DNA from: Parafrankia sp. EUN1f
GTDB taxonomy: Bacteria > Actinomycetota > Actinomycetes > Frankiales > Frankiaceae
Direction: 5' to 3'
Length of the DNA: 64,000 nucleotides
Assembly: GCF_000177675.1 (NCBI RefSeq)
Contig: NZ_ADGX01000008.1
Coordinates: forward strand, 1 to 64,000
The first letter of the stretch is position 1. Every line of letters starts with the position of its first letter. This document shows, one piece after another, positions 1 to 8,741 of the stretch. Both the position numbers and the translations under genes were made by a program. The notes under the pieces are model-generated. The model was not told where the DNA came from, did not search any database, and worked only from the letters and a program-made list of their open reading frames with translations.

Positions 1-798
1 TCCTCAAAGGAGATCACGATCCCGAGCGGTCTACTCGGCCAGGATTACACCACTGCGGTCAACCGTCTGAAGGCTGGCGGGTGGACGGGGCAGCCCCAGC
101 AGAAGGCCCAGGAGAGCGACCAGGCGGCCAATACCGTCCTGGCGGTCGATCCCACCGAAGGATCGAAGATTGCCTCCGACGCCGCGGTCACCTTCACAGT
201 CGCGGCGGCGCCGAATGAGGTACTCGTCCCCGCCAACCTGGTCGGCATGACCGAGCAGAAGGCGAGGGACGCCCTCAGCGCGCTCGGCCTCGAAGCCAGC
301 GTCATGCCCTACTACGAGGCCGCCAAGCAGGACGTGGGCGAGGTCGAGCAATCCGAGCCGGCGGCCGGGTCCTCCGTTCCCAAGAACTCCACGGTGACGA
401 TCTCGGTGGTCAACAAGAACGTCAACGTGCCGGACGTGCGGAACCTGGACGTCCAGACGGCCACCGTGAAGCTCGAGTCGTACGGGCTCAAGGTCGAGAA
501 GGCTCTGAGGCCGGATCCGTCCAGGCAGCCCGGCACGGTCGCCAACCAGAATCCAGTCGGCAGCGCTGCGCCCCGCGGCAGCACCGTGCAGATCATCGTC
601 GTGGCGGCGAGCCAGCAGACGACCTCACCGACCCCGACCGGCGACTCGGGTGAGCCTGAGGAGACACCGTCTCCCGAGCACACGACTCCCCCAGCCAGCA
701 CCACGCCGCCGACGAGCACTACTCCGACGGCAACGGCGACAGCAGGGTCGGGTCTGGGGGGCTTGGGTCTGGGCGGCGGCCGGCCCGGCAGCGGCTGA
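1..798 (+). CDS. pknB: Ser/Thr protein kinase PknB, C-terminal PASTA part (5' end outside window)
   Basis: The open frame runs in from base 1 without a start and ends at TGA 796-798, giving 265 residues. It holds three consecutive PASTA repeats of about 65 residues (roughly 3-75, 76-138 and 139-203), each with the typical start (VP-x-L/V) and a DA-x-x-x-L helix, followed by a Thr/Pro-rich and Gly-rich tail. In Actinobacteria such extracellular repeats belong to PknB, which senses muropeptides or lipid II and regulates cell-wall growth and division. The kinase domain and membrane helix lie to the left of the window. The neighbouring pabA, DUF881 gene and crgA fit the conserved pknB locus. Confidence 0.9.
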   Translation, partial: SSKEITIPSGLLGQDYTTAVNRLKAGGWTGQPQQKAQESDQAANTVLAVDPTEGSKIASDAAVTFTVAAAPNEVLVPANLVGMTEQKARDALSALGLEASVMPYYEAAKQDVGEVEQSEPAAGSSVPKNSTVTISVVNKNVNVPDVRNLDVQTATVKLESYGLKVEKALRPDPSRQPGTVANQNPVGSAAPRGSTVQIIVVAASQQTTSPTPTGDSGEPEETPSPEHTTPPASTTPPTSTTPTATATAGSGLGGLGLGGGRPGSG

Positions 799-822
799 CG
801 GCAGCCAACTGTCTGACCTGAT

Positions 823-852
823 CCGAGCCGGCGGCCACCGCCGCCGGCTCGG
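823..852. terminator. Bidirectional hairpin terminator between pknB and pabA
   Basis: A perfect 12-bp inverted repeat, CCGAGCCGGCGG at 823-834 and its complement at 841-852, encloses a 6-base loop. It lies 25 bp after the pknB stop and just before the 3' end of the convergent pabA gene, so it can serve both transcripts. No T tract follows, as is common in high-GC genomes. Confidence 0.75.
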
Positions 853-858
853 CCGTTC

Positions 859-1527
859 TCAGGCGAAGGCGGCCAGGCGCAGCGTTTCGACCTCCGCGGA
901 CAGCGCGGGGGCGAGCCGCCGGGCCGCCCCACCGTCGCCGCAGGTCTCCAGCCAGCGGGCGAGCATGAGGTGGCCGCCCTGGGTCAGCACCGACTCGGGA
1001 TGGAACTGGACGCCTTCCAGCGGCAGCTCGCGGTGCCGCATGGCCATCACCACACCGCTTTCGGTGCGCGCCGTCACCTGGATCTGCGCGGGCAGGGTGT
1101 GCTCCTCCACCGCCAGCGAGTGGTAGCGCGTCGCGGTGAACGGCGAGGGCAGGTCCGCCAGCACGCCGACCTGCTCGTGATGCACCACCGAGGTCTTGCC
1201 GTGCAGCAGCTCCGGAGCCCGGTCGACCGTGGCGCCGTAGGCCACCCCGAGCGCCTGATGCCCCAGGCAGACGCCGAGGAGTGGAAGGCGACGCTCAGCA
1301 CAGGCGTGCACCATCGGGATGCTGACCCCGGCCGCCTCGGGAGTCCCCGGGCCCGGGGAGAGGAGCACGCCGTCAACACCGAGCCCGTCGAGGCCGTCCA
1401 GCCCGTCGAGGGCGGCCGGGTCGATCTCGTCGTTGCGGCGCACCACGCACTCCGTCTCCAGCTGGCCCAGGTACTGGACCAGGTTGAACACGAACGAGTC
1501 GTAGTTGTCGACGACCAGGATCCGCAT
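859..1527 (-). CDS. pabA: Glutamine amidotransferase, anthranilate/aminodeoxychorismate synthase component II
   Basis: This 222-residue class I glutamine amidotransferase supplies ammonia to the chorismate-using partner of folate (or tryptophan) synthesis. It starts MRILVVDNYDSF, has the nucleophile motif GVCLGHQ with catalytic Cys, and a C-terminal FHPES with catalytic His and Glu. The ATG at 1525-1527 was chosen over an upstream in-frame start because GGGAGG lies directly before it and the family normally begins at this residue. A short (LDG) repeat lies near residues 45-55. The position beside pknB is conserved in Actinobacteria, where it is usually annotated pabA or trpG; the sequence alone does not decide between the two. 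Confidence 0.85.
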   Translation of the reverse strand: MRILVVDNYDSFVFNLVQYLGQLETECVVRRNDEIDPAALDGLDGLDGLGVDGVLLSPGPGTPEAAGVSIPMVHACAERRLPLLGVCLGHQALGVAYGATVDRAPELLHGKTSVVHHEQVGVLADLPSPFTATRYHSLAVEEHTLPAQIQVTARTESGVVMAMRHRELPLEGVQFHPESVLTQGGHLMLARWLETCGDGGAARRLAPALSAEVETLRLAAFA

Positions 1528-1635
1528 CGGACCTCCCACAGGCACCGCACCGCGCGAAGACACCGCACCACGCCAGCCGGCAGGTGCTGGATCCATCCTG
1601 CCGCACGCTCGGCGCGTCCAGCTCCCGCCGGCGGC

Positions 1636-2559
1636 TCAGGGCCCGGTCGTCAGTGATCCGCCGGTGTACGCGGGCAGCACCAGATCCGCCTCGGAGGTGA
1701 CGCGGTAGCCCAGGCCGTAGGCAGCTACGTAGTCCCGGTAGAGCGCCACCCCCGGATCCGTGTCCAGCACGTTCCGCAGGGCGCCCGGATCACCGATCGC
1801 GCTGATGCGAAACGGGGGTGAGTAGACCTGGTCCTCCAGCAGGAGGGTGTTCCCCACGCAGCGCACTGCCGTCCGGGGGGTCACCCGCTGGCCCATGATG
1901 GCCATCGCCTCCGCACCGCCCGACCACAGCGCGTTCACCACGGCCTGGACGTCCTGCTGATGTACGACGAGATCGTTCGGGCCGGGGGAGGGCACTCCGG
2001 CGGGCAGCGGCCCGCCTCGGCTCTCCCGCGGCGCGTCGTCCAGCTCCACGGTCACCGCCGGCCCACGCACGGCCGTGAGTCCGACCTGCGCCGCGAGATC
2101 CGCACGCCGAAGCAGCGGGTCCACCGGCGCGGGTGGGGCGGTAACGGGGACAGGAGCAGGGACGGTGACGGAGGGCTCCGGCTGGTCCTCGACCGGCGCT
2201 GGGGACCGCGCCGGCGCCGGCTCGGACGGCGCCGACGAGGGCGCAGTCCCCAGCGCCTCCCGATCGGCCCGGACCCGTTCCGACTCCTCGTCGAGGCGAC
2301 GGCGCTCCGCCGCCACGAAACCCGCGGCGCTCAGCACCCCCGTTCCCCCGGGCCGGCCACTCCGGGGCGCGCTGACCGCCTCCGCGACCACGACGGCGAC
2401 CACGACGGCGACCAGCGCCGCCGCCAGGACCCGCCACCCGGCCGTGGCGCGCGCGTTCGCACCGCGCTGGCCCGCGCCGCCGCTCTCACCCGAGCTGCTG
2501 GCCTCCGCCGAGCTACTGCTCTCGTCCGCGCCGCCGCTCTCGTCCGCGCCGCCTGTCAT
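1636..2559 (-). CDS. DUF881 family membrane-anchored protein
   Basis: The 307-residue product has a Ser/Gly/Glu-rich cytoplasmic leader (1-40), one transmembrane helix (about 43-65), a charged stretch that may form a coiled coil (about 80-105), a Pro/Ala-rich linker and a C-terminal DUF881 domain (about 145-300). The latter includes NDLVVHQQDVQ, then a GAEA-x-x-I-x-GQRVTP segment typical of the family. DUF881 genes sit next to crgA and pabA in many Actinobacteria and are suspected to act in the cell envelope or division; the molecular role is unknown. No strong ribosome site precedes the ATG, so the start is less certain than the frame. Confidence 0.75.
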   Translation of the reverse strand: MTGGADESGGADESSSSAEASSSGESGGAGQRGANARATAGWRVLAAALVAVVVAVVVAEAVSAPRSGRPGGTGVLSAAGFVAAERRRLDEESERVRADREALGTAPSSAPSEPAPARSPAPVEDQPEPSVTVPAPVPVTAPPAPVDPLLRRADLAAQVGLTAVRGPAVTVELDDAPRESRGGPLPAGVPSPGPNDLVVHQQDVQAVVNALWSGGAEAMAIMGQRVTPRTAVRCVGNTLLLEDQVYSPPFRISAIGDPGALRNVLDTDPGVALYRDYVAAYGLGYRVTSEADLVLPAYTGGSLTTGP

Positions 2560-2892
2560 GTCGTCCGTCGCGTTTCGGGCCTTTCTGTGTGGCGCCGCCG
2601 GGAACCGGCCGCGGCTGGCAGGACGTCGACCACCACGATTCCCCGCCGCAGGTTACGCCGCGTGCCACACCTCGCACACCGGCAGGACCACGCTGGGCAT
2701 GGCGCTGGATGCTGCAGTGCCAGGGCCTGCCGGGCTCCGGCGGCGGCATCATGACATCCGGCGCAGACATGTCGGCCGTGCCCACAGCTTCCGCACGGTC
2801 ACCCTGTCTACCCTGGTGACGAACTTCGGAGATGACGTCGACCAAGCGACCCGGTCGGCGCGCCGTGTGAACCTGGTCACGAGGAGCTCGCA
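2560..2892. other. Divergent intergenic region DUF881 gene / crgA
   Basis: These 333 bp hold the promoters of two divergent genes. A spaced inverted repeat (GTCACC at 2798-2803, GGTGAC at 2815-2820) lies about 75 bp before crgA and could be an operator or part of its leader. I see no coding region or RNA gene. Confidence 0.4.
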
Positions 2893-3159
2893 GTGCCCGA
2901 ATCCCGATCCCGGAAGCCGAAGAAGTCGACGGCGACTGCCCCCGGGGGCAGTACGCGCGCCCCCAAGCGCAAGCCGCCGTCGCCGCCCTGGTTCGGCGCC
3001 ATGATTCTGGCGTTCTTCCTGATCGGGATCGCCTACCTGCTCGTCTACTACTTCTCCAACGGCGGCGTGCTGGGGATGGAGAGCCTCGGCGGCTGGAACA
3101 TCCTCATCGGGTTCGGGTTCGTGGTCATCGGCCTCGCCGTGTCTACCCAGTGGCGCTGA
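2893..3159 (+). CDS. crgA: Cell division protein CrgA
   Basis: This 88-residue protein has a Lys/Pro-rich cytoplasmic N-terminus and two transmembrane helices (about 36-55 and 65-83) joined by a short loop, and ends in the typical TQWR. CrgA is a small actinobacterial divisome protein that binds FtsZ and PBPs/FtsI and coordinates septation. The GTG start at 2893 follows a GAGGAG-like site. It is a typical length for the family and lies in its conserved neighbourhood near pknB and the replication origin. Confidence 0.92.
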   Translation: MPESRSRKPKKSTATAPGGSTRAPKRKPPSPPWFGAMILAFFLIGIAYLLVYYFSNGGVLGMESLGGWNILIGFGFVVIGLAVSTQWR

Positions 3160-3210
3160 CCACCCGACGACTGCCGGCTGTGCCAACGGTGTGACTTCCA
3201 CGCGTGTTGT

Positions 3211-3242
3211 TCGTCCACAACCGTTGTCCACAATGTGGATAT
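3211..3242. promoter_or_regulatory. Cluster of three DnaA-box-like 9-mers
   Basis: Within 32 bp there are TCGTCCACA (3211-3219), TTGTCCACA (3224-3232) and, on the other strand, ATATCCACA (3234-3242). The second is the exact actinobacterial DnaA-box consensus, the first a known variant and the third a near match. They sit 50-80 bp after the crgA stop in the gap before the convergent GH15 gene. One further exact box occurs inside the coding sequence at 11258-11266. Confidence 0.55.
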
Positions 3243-3320
3243 CCAGAGCCTCGCGCCCTTATGCCCGATGTGCCAGCCGCTACCGGCGCCCGGACCTGCT
3301 GCGCCCGGACCTGCTGATGG

Positions 3321-5243
3321 TCAGCCGGCGGAGGACGGCCGTGTGTACGAATCGCCGTCCTCCGCCCTGATCACATACATGACAGCGTTGATCAACGCCA
3401 GGTGGGTGAAGGCCTGCGGGAAGTTCCCCAGGTGCCGGCCGTCGGCCGGGTCGATCTCCTCGGCGTAGAGATCCAGCGGGCTCGCCAGGCTCAGCAGCCG
3501 TTCGCAGAGCTGGCGGGCCCGGGTCACCTCGCCGATCTCCACCAGGGCCGAAACCAACCAGAACGAGCAGATGAGGAACGCGCCCTCCTCGCCTGCGACG
3601 CCGTCGTCGGTCTGGTCCGTCCGGTAGCGCAGCACCAGTCCGTCGACGGTCAGCTCGTCCGCGACGGCGAGCACGGTCGCCTTGACCCGGTCGTCCGTCG
3701 GCGGCAGGAAGCCCAGCAGGGGCATCAGCAGCACGGAGGCGTCCAGCGCGGCCGAACCGTAGTACTGGGTGAACACACCGCGGTCGTCGACGCCCTTGGC
3801 CAGCACGTCCGCGTGGATCTCAGCGGCGATCTCGCTCCAGCGCTCGGCGGTGGCGTAGTCGCCGCGCATCTGGGCGAGACGCCGTCCACGGTCCAACGCC
3901 ACCCAGCACAGCATCTTGGACACGGTGAAGTGCTGCGGCTTGCCGCGGACCTCCCACATGCCCCGATCGGGCTCCTGCCAGTGCTCCGCGGCGGCCTCGA
4001 CCAGCCGGACGAGCACCGGCCACAGCCGCTCCGACAGGTAGTCCCGCGAGCGGGTGTGCAGGTAGACCGAATCGAGGATGACGCCCCACACGTCGTGCTG
4101 GCGCTGCTTCGCCGCCTCGTTGCCGATCCGGACGGGCGTGGCACCGTCGTACCCGGACAGATGCCCGAGGATCTCCTCGTCGATCCGGGGCTCGCCACCC
4201 ACCCGGTACATCACCTGGATGTCGTCGGCGTTCTCGGCGACGTCCGCGATGAACGAGAAGAAGTCGTTGGCCTCGGAGTCGAGGCCGAGGGTGTAGAGAC
4301 CCCACAGCGCGAACGTCGAGTCCCGGATCCAGCTGTACCGGTAGTCCCAGTTCCGTTCCCCCTGCGGGGTCTCCGGCAGCGACGTCGTCGCGGCGGCGAG
4401 CAGCGCGCCGGTGGGGGCGTAGGTGAGGCCTTTGAGCGCCAGGGCGCTGCGCTGCAGGTGCTGGCGCCACGGGTGGTCCGGGAACGTCCCGCGCGAGAGC
4501 CACTGCCGCCAGAACTCGGTGGTGCGCTCGACGGCCGAGCAGGCCTGCTGGTAGCTGTCGGGAAGCATCGGGTCCTCCGCGCGCCAGGTCAGCGCGACGA
4601 AGGCGGTGTCCCCCTCCCGCAGGGTCGTCCTGGCCAGGGCCCGCCGGCCGTCGAAGCCCAGCCGCAGGTCGGTGCGCAGCCGCAGGGAGAGCAGCGAGGA
4701 CGGACCGGGGTCCGAACCGGCGTGGGAGATGACCCCTGTGGAGTAGTCATTTCCTTCGTAGCACCACGACTCGGGGCTTCTGCCGTAGTCGAAGTTGGGT
4801 TCGCAGACGAGGCTCAGATCGACCTCCCCGTGCTCGCAGCGCGCCAGCCGCAGCAGGACGTGGGCGGCGTCCCAGTCGCCCGGTGTGCGGCGGTGCGTCT
4901 TGGAGCGCCGGTGGGTTCGATGCCACCGATCGACCACCAGGCAGTCCGTGACGATGAGCCAGCCGGTCGGTGTCTGCCAGGTGGTCTCCAGGACGTTGGT
5001 GCCCGGCAGGTACCGCCGCCCGGCCGGGATGAACGTCCGATCCGGACCGAAGCGGAAACCGCCGGCGGCACGGTCCAGCACGGCACCGAACATGCTCGGC
5101 GCGTCCGGTCTGGGCACGCACATCCACTCGACGTTGCCGCTCGGGGCCACCAGGCAGTTCGACTCGCAGTCCGAGAGGAACCCGTACTCGGCGATCGGTG
5201 GGAAGGGGCCGCCCCCACCTCGTCGCATCGGTATCTTCGCCAC
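3321..5243 (-). CDS. Glycoside hydrolase family 15 protein, probable trehalase
   Basis: The 640-residue protein begins with the block IPMRRGGGGPFPPIAEYGFL, shared with the mycobacterial GH15 trehalases (Rv2402 type), and has an N-terminal beta-rich domain followed by an (alpha/alpha)6 barrel. The WDYRYSWIRDS motif near the middle is characteristic of GH15. Such enzymes hydrolyse alpha,alpha-trehalose to glucose; related GH15 members act on other alpha-glucans, so the substrate is inferred. The GTG at 5241-5243 was chosen over an ATG 90 bp upstream because GAAGGGGG precedes it and it matches family N-termini. No signal peptide is visible, which suggests a cytoplasmic enzyme. Confidence 0.85.
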   Translation of the reverse strand: MAKIPMRRGGGGPFPPIAEYGFLSDCESNCLVAPSGNVEWMCVPRPDAPSMFGAVLDRAAGGFRFGPDRTFIPAGRRYLPGTNVLETTWQTPTGWLIVTDCLVVDRWHRTHRRSKTHRRTPGDWDAAHVLLRLARCEHGEVDLSLVCEPNFDYGRSPESWCYEGNDYSTGVISHAGSDPGPSSLLSLRLRTDLRLGFDGRRALARTTLREGDTAFVALTWRAEDPMLPDSYQQACSAVERTTEFWRQWLSRGTFPDHPWRQHLQRSALALKGLTYAPTGALLAAATTSLPETPQGERNWDYRYSWIRDSTFALWGLYTLGLDSEANDFFSFIADVAENADDIQVMYRVGGEPRIDEEILGHLSGYDGATPVRIGNEAAKQRQHDVWGVILDSVYLHTRSRDYLSERLWPVLVRLVEAAAEHWQEPDRGMWEVRGKPQHFTVSKMLCWVALDRGRRLAQMRGDYATAERWSEIAAEIHADVLAKGVDDRGVFTQYYGSAALDASVLLMPLLGFLPPTDDRVKATVLAVADELTVDGLVLRYRTDQTDDGVAGEEGAFLICSFWLVSALVEIGEVTRARQLCERLLSLASPLDLYAEEIDPADGRHLGNFPQAFTHLALINAVMYVIRAEDGDSYTRPSSAG

Positions 5244-5444
5244 CGTTCCCCCTTCACCGGTCCGGACACCCGGAACGACCGCCGCAAAACGGCCGCAACT
5301 TTCAGTAAGGCTAAGAACGCGAATGGTAATCACGGCGTCATGCGGCGCAAGCGCACGTGCCGGGACGTCGGCAAACTGACACCGTCACCGGGCACCCTGA
5401 GCGAAGGGCACTGAGCGAAGGGCACCGGGCGAAGGGAGCGACCG

Positions 5445-5891
5445 ATGACGCCGGCCGAGCTGTCCTGGTCCCCTCCGCTGCTGCGCTGCGCCGGGTACGC
5501 CGTGGGAGGCCTCGTGCTGCTCGTCGTGGCGGCGGTGTCCGACCTTGCCTGGCGGGTCGCGTCGCTGGACAACGCGGGGCGCCTGCTCGTCGGCCTGGTG
5601 GGCCTGGGCCTGGTGGGCCTGGCCGTGCGCGACGCGGTGGCGCGGCCGGCGCTGCGGCTGACGTCCGGCGGCCTCGACCTCGTGGACGGGCTACGCCGGC
5701 GGCACCTGCCCTGGGCGGCGATCACCGGTGTGCGCGCGGCGGCCCTGAGTCACGGCCGGCGCCTGGTGCACGTGCGCACGCTGGAGATCGAGACGCTTGA
5801 CGGCCCGGTGTTCCTCAGCCGCCGCCAGCTCGGCACGGACCCCACGCCGATCGCGACCATCATCGAGGAGCACCGCGCGCGCCTCGGCTGA
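5445..5891 (+). CDS. PH-domain (bPH6-like) membrane protein
   Basis: This 148-residue protein has two hydrophobic segments (about 15-32 and 43-60) and a C-terminal beta-rich domain (about 62-145) resembling the bacterial PH domain of small actinobacterial antigens. The ATG at 5445 follows a GAAGGGAG ribosome site. It diverges from the GH15 gene with about 200 bp between them. Function is unknown; members of the family are thought to be membrane-associated adaptors. Confidence 0.65.
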   Translation: MTPAELSWSPPLLRCAGYAVGGLVLLVVAAVSDLAWRVASLDNAGRLLVGLVGLGLVGLAVRDAVARPALRLTSGGLDLVDGLRRRHLPWAAITGVRAAALSHGRRLVHVRTLEIETLDGPVFLSRRQLGTDPTPIATIIEEHRARLG

Positions 5892-5898
5892 CTTCCCC

Positions 5899-5934
5899 GC
5901 GCACGCGGCGAGCGTCCCGGGCGCACGCGGCGAG
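5899..5934. repeat. 14-bp direct repeat
   Basis: GCGCACGCGGCGAG occurs at 5899-5912 and again at 5921-5934, two helical turns apart. It lies in the 47-bp gap between the stops of two convergent genes. It may be a slippage product or a weak terminator; no function is evident. Confidence 0.5.
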
Positions 5935-5938
5935 TGCC

Positions 5939-7144
5939 CTAGACCGGCAGCCCCAGCGAGGACGTCTTCACGACGGCCGCCGCGAAGAGAACACCGATGA
6001 GTGTCAGCACCGCGGCCGCCTCGGCGCCCCCGCGGCGCGCCGGCATGTAGGCGTAGATCGCGCCGACGATGGTCCCGGCCACCAGCCCACCGATGTGGCC
6101 CCAGCGGTCGATGCTGCTGAGCGAGAACGTGATCGCGAAGTTCAGCACGATCAGGATCAGAATCTGGGTGGTGTCAGCCCGCATTCGGCGGGCGATCACA
6201 TAGAACGCGCCGAAGAAGCCGAAGATCGCGGTCGATGCGCCGAGCGAGCTCGTCTCCAGGCCGTTCACGACATAGCTCAGGACGTTCCCCCCGACCGCGC
6301 CGGCGAGAAACAGCCCGATCAGCCGAAGTCGCCCGACGACCGCCTCCAGCTGGTGACCCATGATGAACAGCGCGTACAGGTTCACCAGGATGTGCAGGAA
6401 GTTCCCGTGCAGGAAGGCGGCCGCGACAAACCGGTAGTACTGGTCGTAGAAGGCGATGTCGACGCCGCTGAGCAGGAAGTCCAGGCTGAACTGGTTCAGG
6501 TTGTTCCCGCTCCGGTCGAGCCCGGGCAGGCCCTGCAGGACGTAGGCGACCGCGCACAGGCCCATGAGCACCTGGGTGACCAGCCCCTGCCGGCCACGCC
6601 CGACCCGGCTCCCGAAACCCGGCCTGCTCCGGCTGCCGGGCCGAGCCGAGCCAGCACGCCCGGAGCCGCCGCCGGATTCCTCCGGGCAGTGAAAGCCGAC
6701 GGCCGCCGGCCGCATGCAGTCCGGGCAGATCGGTCGCCCGCATCGCTGGCAGGAGACGTACGTCTCGCGCTCCGGATGCCGGTAGCAGTGCGGCTGCTCC
6801 AAGGAGCCGGGCTGACCAGCCTGAGCGGGCTGGTCGGGCTGGCTCCAGGAGCCAGGCTGACCAGGTTGGCCCGCGGGGCCGGGCTGGCTCCAGGGCCCGG
6901 GCTGACCGGACTCGTTCGAAGGAGTCGGCTGGCCGGGCAGAACGGCGCCCCCGGGCGTGATCGGCCCACCCCACCTCCCCGGCTGATCAGGCGCGGGAAC
7001 AGCGCCGGGCGAGACCTCCCCGGAGGTTCCCGCCGTGACCGGGCCCGACTCGACACCGCCACCGCCACCGCCGGGCGGCGACGGCGTCACATCCCGCGGG
7101 CCGGCCGGGGCACGGCCGCCGTCACCCGCCGACGGTTCGGTCAC
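5939..7144 (-). CDS. Rhomboid family intramembrane serine protease with zinc-ribbon N-terminus
   Basis: The 401-residue protein starts with a long low-complexity Pro/Gly/Gln-rich region (1-120), then a B-box/zinc-ribbon-like motif CYRHPERETYVSCQRC...CPDC (about 121-155), and a rhomboid domain with six or seven helices (about 180-395). The catalytic Ser is in GASTAIFG and the catalytic His in HIGGLVAG. Rhomboids cut substrates inside the membrane. It starts with GTG only 10 bp after the cyclophilin gene, so both are probably one transcript; this pair is conserved near the actinobacterial origin. The low-complexity leader makes the exact start uncertain. Confidence 0.85.
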   Translation of the reverse strand: MTEPSAGDGGRAPAGPRDVTPSPPGGGGGGVESGPVTAGTSGEVSPGAVPAPDQPGRWGGPITPGGAVLPGQPTPSNESGQPGPWSQPGPAGQPGQPGSWSQPDQPAQAGQPGSLEQPHCYRHPERETYVSCQRCGRPICPDCMRPAAVGFHCPEESGGGSGRAGSARPGSRSRPGFGSRVGRGRQGLVTQVLMGLCAVAYVLQGLPGLDRSGNNLNQFSLDFLLSGVDIAFYDQYYRFVAAAFLHGNFLHILVNLYALFIMGHQLEAVVGRLRLIGLFLAGAVGGNVLSYVVNGLETSSLGASTAIFGFFGAFYVIARRMRADTTQILILIVLNFAITFSLSSIDRWGHIGGLVAGTIVGAIYAYMPARRGGAEAAAVLTLIGVLFAAAVVKTSSLGLPV

Positions 7145-7154
7145 GGCCGGACTC

Positions 7155-7682
7155 TCAGACGGACCGACGGTCGATGACGATCTCCTGGATCACGACGTCC
7201 GTCTTCGGACGGTCCTGCGCGCCCGTCTCCACCTTGCCGATCGCGTCGACGACCTCGGTGCCCCGGGTGACCTCACCGAAGATCGTGTGCTTGCGGTTCA
7301 GCCAGTCGGTGGCAGCGGTCGTGATGAAGAACTGGGAGCCGTTGGTGCCGGGCCCGGCGTTCGCCATCGCGAGCAGGTAGGGCTTGTTGAACTGCAGGTC
7401 GGGGTGGAACTCGTCCGCGAACTTGTAGCCGGGGCCGCCGCGGCCGCTGCCCAGCGGGTCCCCGCCCTGGATCATGAAGTTCGGGATCACGCGGTGGAAG
7501 ATGGTCCCGCTGTACAGCGGAACACCGTTCTTCTTCTCACCGGTGTTCGGGTCGGTCCACTCCCGGCTTCCGGTGGCGAGCCCGACGAAGTTCTTGACCG
7601 TCTTCGGCGCGTGATCGGGGAACAACCTGATCTCGATGTCGCCCTGAGTCGTGCGCAGCGTCGCGTACAGCTCCTCGGCCAT
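7155..7682 (-). CDS. ppiA: Peptidyl-prolyl cis-trans isomerase, cyclophilin type
   Basis: The 175-residue protein is a compact cytoplasmic cyclophilin. It shows the family signature around [15 protein letters not shown], then [16 protein letters not shown] and [12 protein letters not shown], including the catalytic Arg and the Phe, Gln and Trp/His binding residues. It catalyses proline isomerisation during folding. There is no signal peptide. It lies directly upstream of the rhomboid gene in what looks like a two-gene operon, as in other Actinobacteria. Confidence 0.93.
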   Translation of the reverse strand: MAEELYATLRTTQGDIEIRLFPDHAPKTVKNFVGLATGSREWTDPNTGEKKNGVPLYSGTIFHRVIPNFMIQGGDPLGSGRGGPGYKFADEFHPDLQFNKPYLLAMANAGPGTNGSQFFITTAATDWLNRKHTIFGEVTRGTEVVDAIGKVETGAQDRPKTDVVIQEIVIDRRSV

Positions 7683-8030
7683 GGCCTGCCTTCTCTCCGT
7701 CTTCGTCTTTCATCACGTACGGCTTGTCTCGCCCGATCGTATGCCGCCCCACCGAGCCGCATCGGTCACGTGGCGTGCCAGCTCCGGGCAGGGCGGCACC
7801 ATCCCGCCCGACGGGCCCGCCGGGGACAGCATCGGGCATGTGTCGCAAGCGTAGGTGACACGGCACTGTGGGCCGCCGTGGTTGTAAGAGCCGGCGCACG
7901 GGGTACGGGAGACTGCACAGATCTTGACGGAGCGCTTCAGCCGGTGGGGCTCCCACCACGCGCACGCCCTCACCTCCGATCGCGACACCCGACGACGCAG
8001 TCAGACGACGCAGTCAGCGGAAGGGAACCC
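7683..8030. other. Divergent intergenic region ppiA / coiled-coil gene
   Basis: These 348 bp carry two divergent promoters. I checked for the tRNA-Leu often found near this locus in Actinobacteria and saw none. The only notable structure is the tandem repeat at 7991-8016. Confidence 0.4.
7991..8016. repeat. 13-bp tandem repeat upstream of a coiled-coil gene
   Basis: GACGACGCAGTCA is repeated twice head to tail at 7991-8003 and 8004-8016, ending 14 bp before the ATG at 8031. It overlaps the leader of that gene and could influence translation or bind a regulator. Confidence 0.5.
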
Positions 8031-8741
8031 ATGAGCACAACACTCAAGGACAGACTGGCGCACGTGACGGACAGTGCGCCGGTGAGCGGGCTCCCGGGCG
8101 CCGCGCGCACCGTGGCCGACCGCGCCGGTGTCGCCGCGACGAAGGCCGCTTTCAAGGCAGGCAGTACAGCCGGTTCCGCGGCGCAGGCGACACGCGGTGT
8201 GGGCAGCACCCTCGCGCACCGGGTCACCGACGTCTCCGCCACCGGCGGCGCGGCGGCCAGCAAGGCGGCGGGGCTCGCGGCCGGCAAGGCCTCCGACGTC
8301 TCGGGGCGGACCTCGCGGCGCATCGAGAAGGCACGTACCAGCGCGGAGATCTCCGCGGAGCGCGCCCGGATGGCCACCGAACTGCGGCTCGAGAAGTCGC
8401 GCTCACGGCGCGCGATCCGCTCGGAGTCGAAGGCCCGCGAGCGGGCTGACCGTGCGCAGGAGCTGCTCGAGAAGCGGCTGGAGAAGGCGGAGGCACGGCT
8501 CGCGCGGGTGCACCGGCGGCGGAGGCGCGAGTTCGTCGCCGTGTTCCTGCTCGCCGGGGGTGCGGTCGCCGCTGTCGCGGCGCGCCGCTACCTTTCGTCC
8601 GCCGACGAGGCGACGATCACGGCCGAGCCCGTACCGCCGGTGCGCAGCAACATCACGGACGGGGTCGGGCCCGAGGCGACCTCCGGGCTGGAGGAGATGC
8701 CGGGTGTGGACGCGATGACCGAAGCCGGCCGCCGTTCCTGA
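8031..8741 (+). CDS. Hypothetical Ala-rich coiled-coil protein with one membrane helix
   Basis: I do not recognise this 236-residue protein. It has an Ala/Gly/Ser-rich first half (1-90), a highly charged helical stretch of Glu, Arg and Lys likely to form a coiled coil (about 95-165), a transmembrane helix (about 165-185) and a short acidic tail. The ATG at 8031 has AAGGGAA before it; an in-frame extension further upstream overlaps the ppiA promoter and was rejected. Its stop directly abuts the stop of the convergent GMC gene, with no base between. A membrane-tethered scaffold role is possible but speculative. Confidence 0.7.
   Translation: MSTTLKDRLAHVTDSAPVSGLPGAARTVADRAGVAATKAAFKAGSTAGSAAQATRGVGSTLAHRVTDVSATGGAAASKAAGLAAGKASDVSGRTSRRIEKARTSAEISAERARMATELRLEKSRSRRAIRSESKARERADRAQELLEKRLEKAEARLARVHRRRRREFVAVFLLAGGAVAAVAARRYLSSADEATITAEPVPPVRSNITDGVGPEATSGLEEMPGVDAMTEAGRRS

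Noticed and set aside
3402-5414. 670-codon plus-strand frame
   Set aside because: It is antisense to the GH15 gene and an effect of GC-rich codons.
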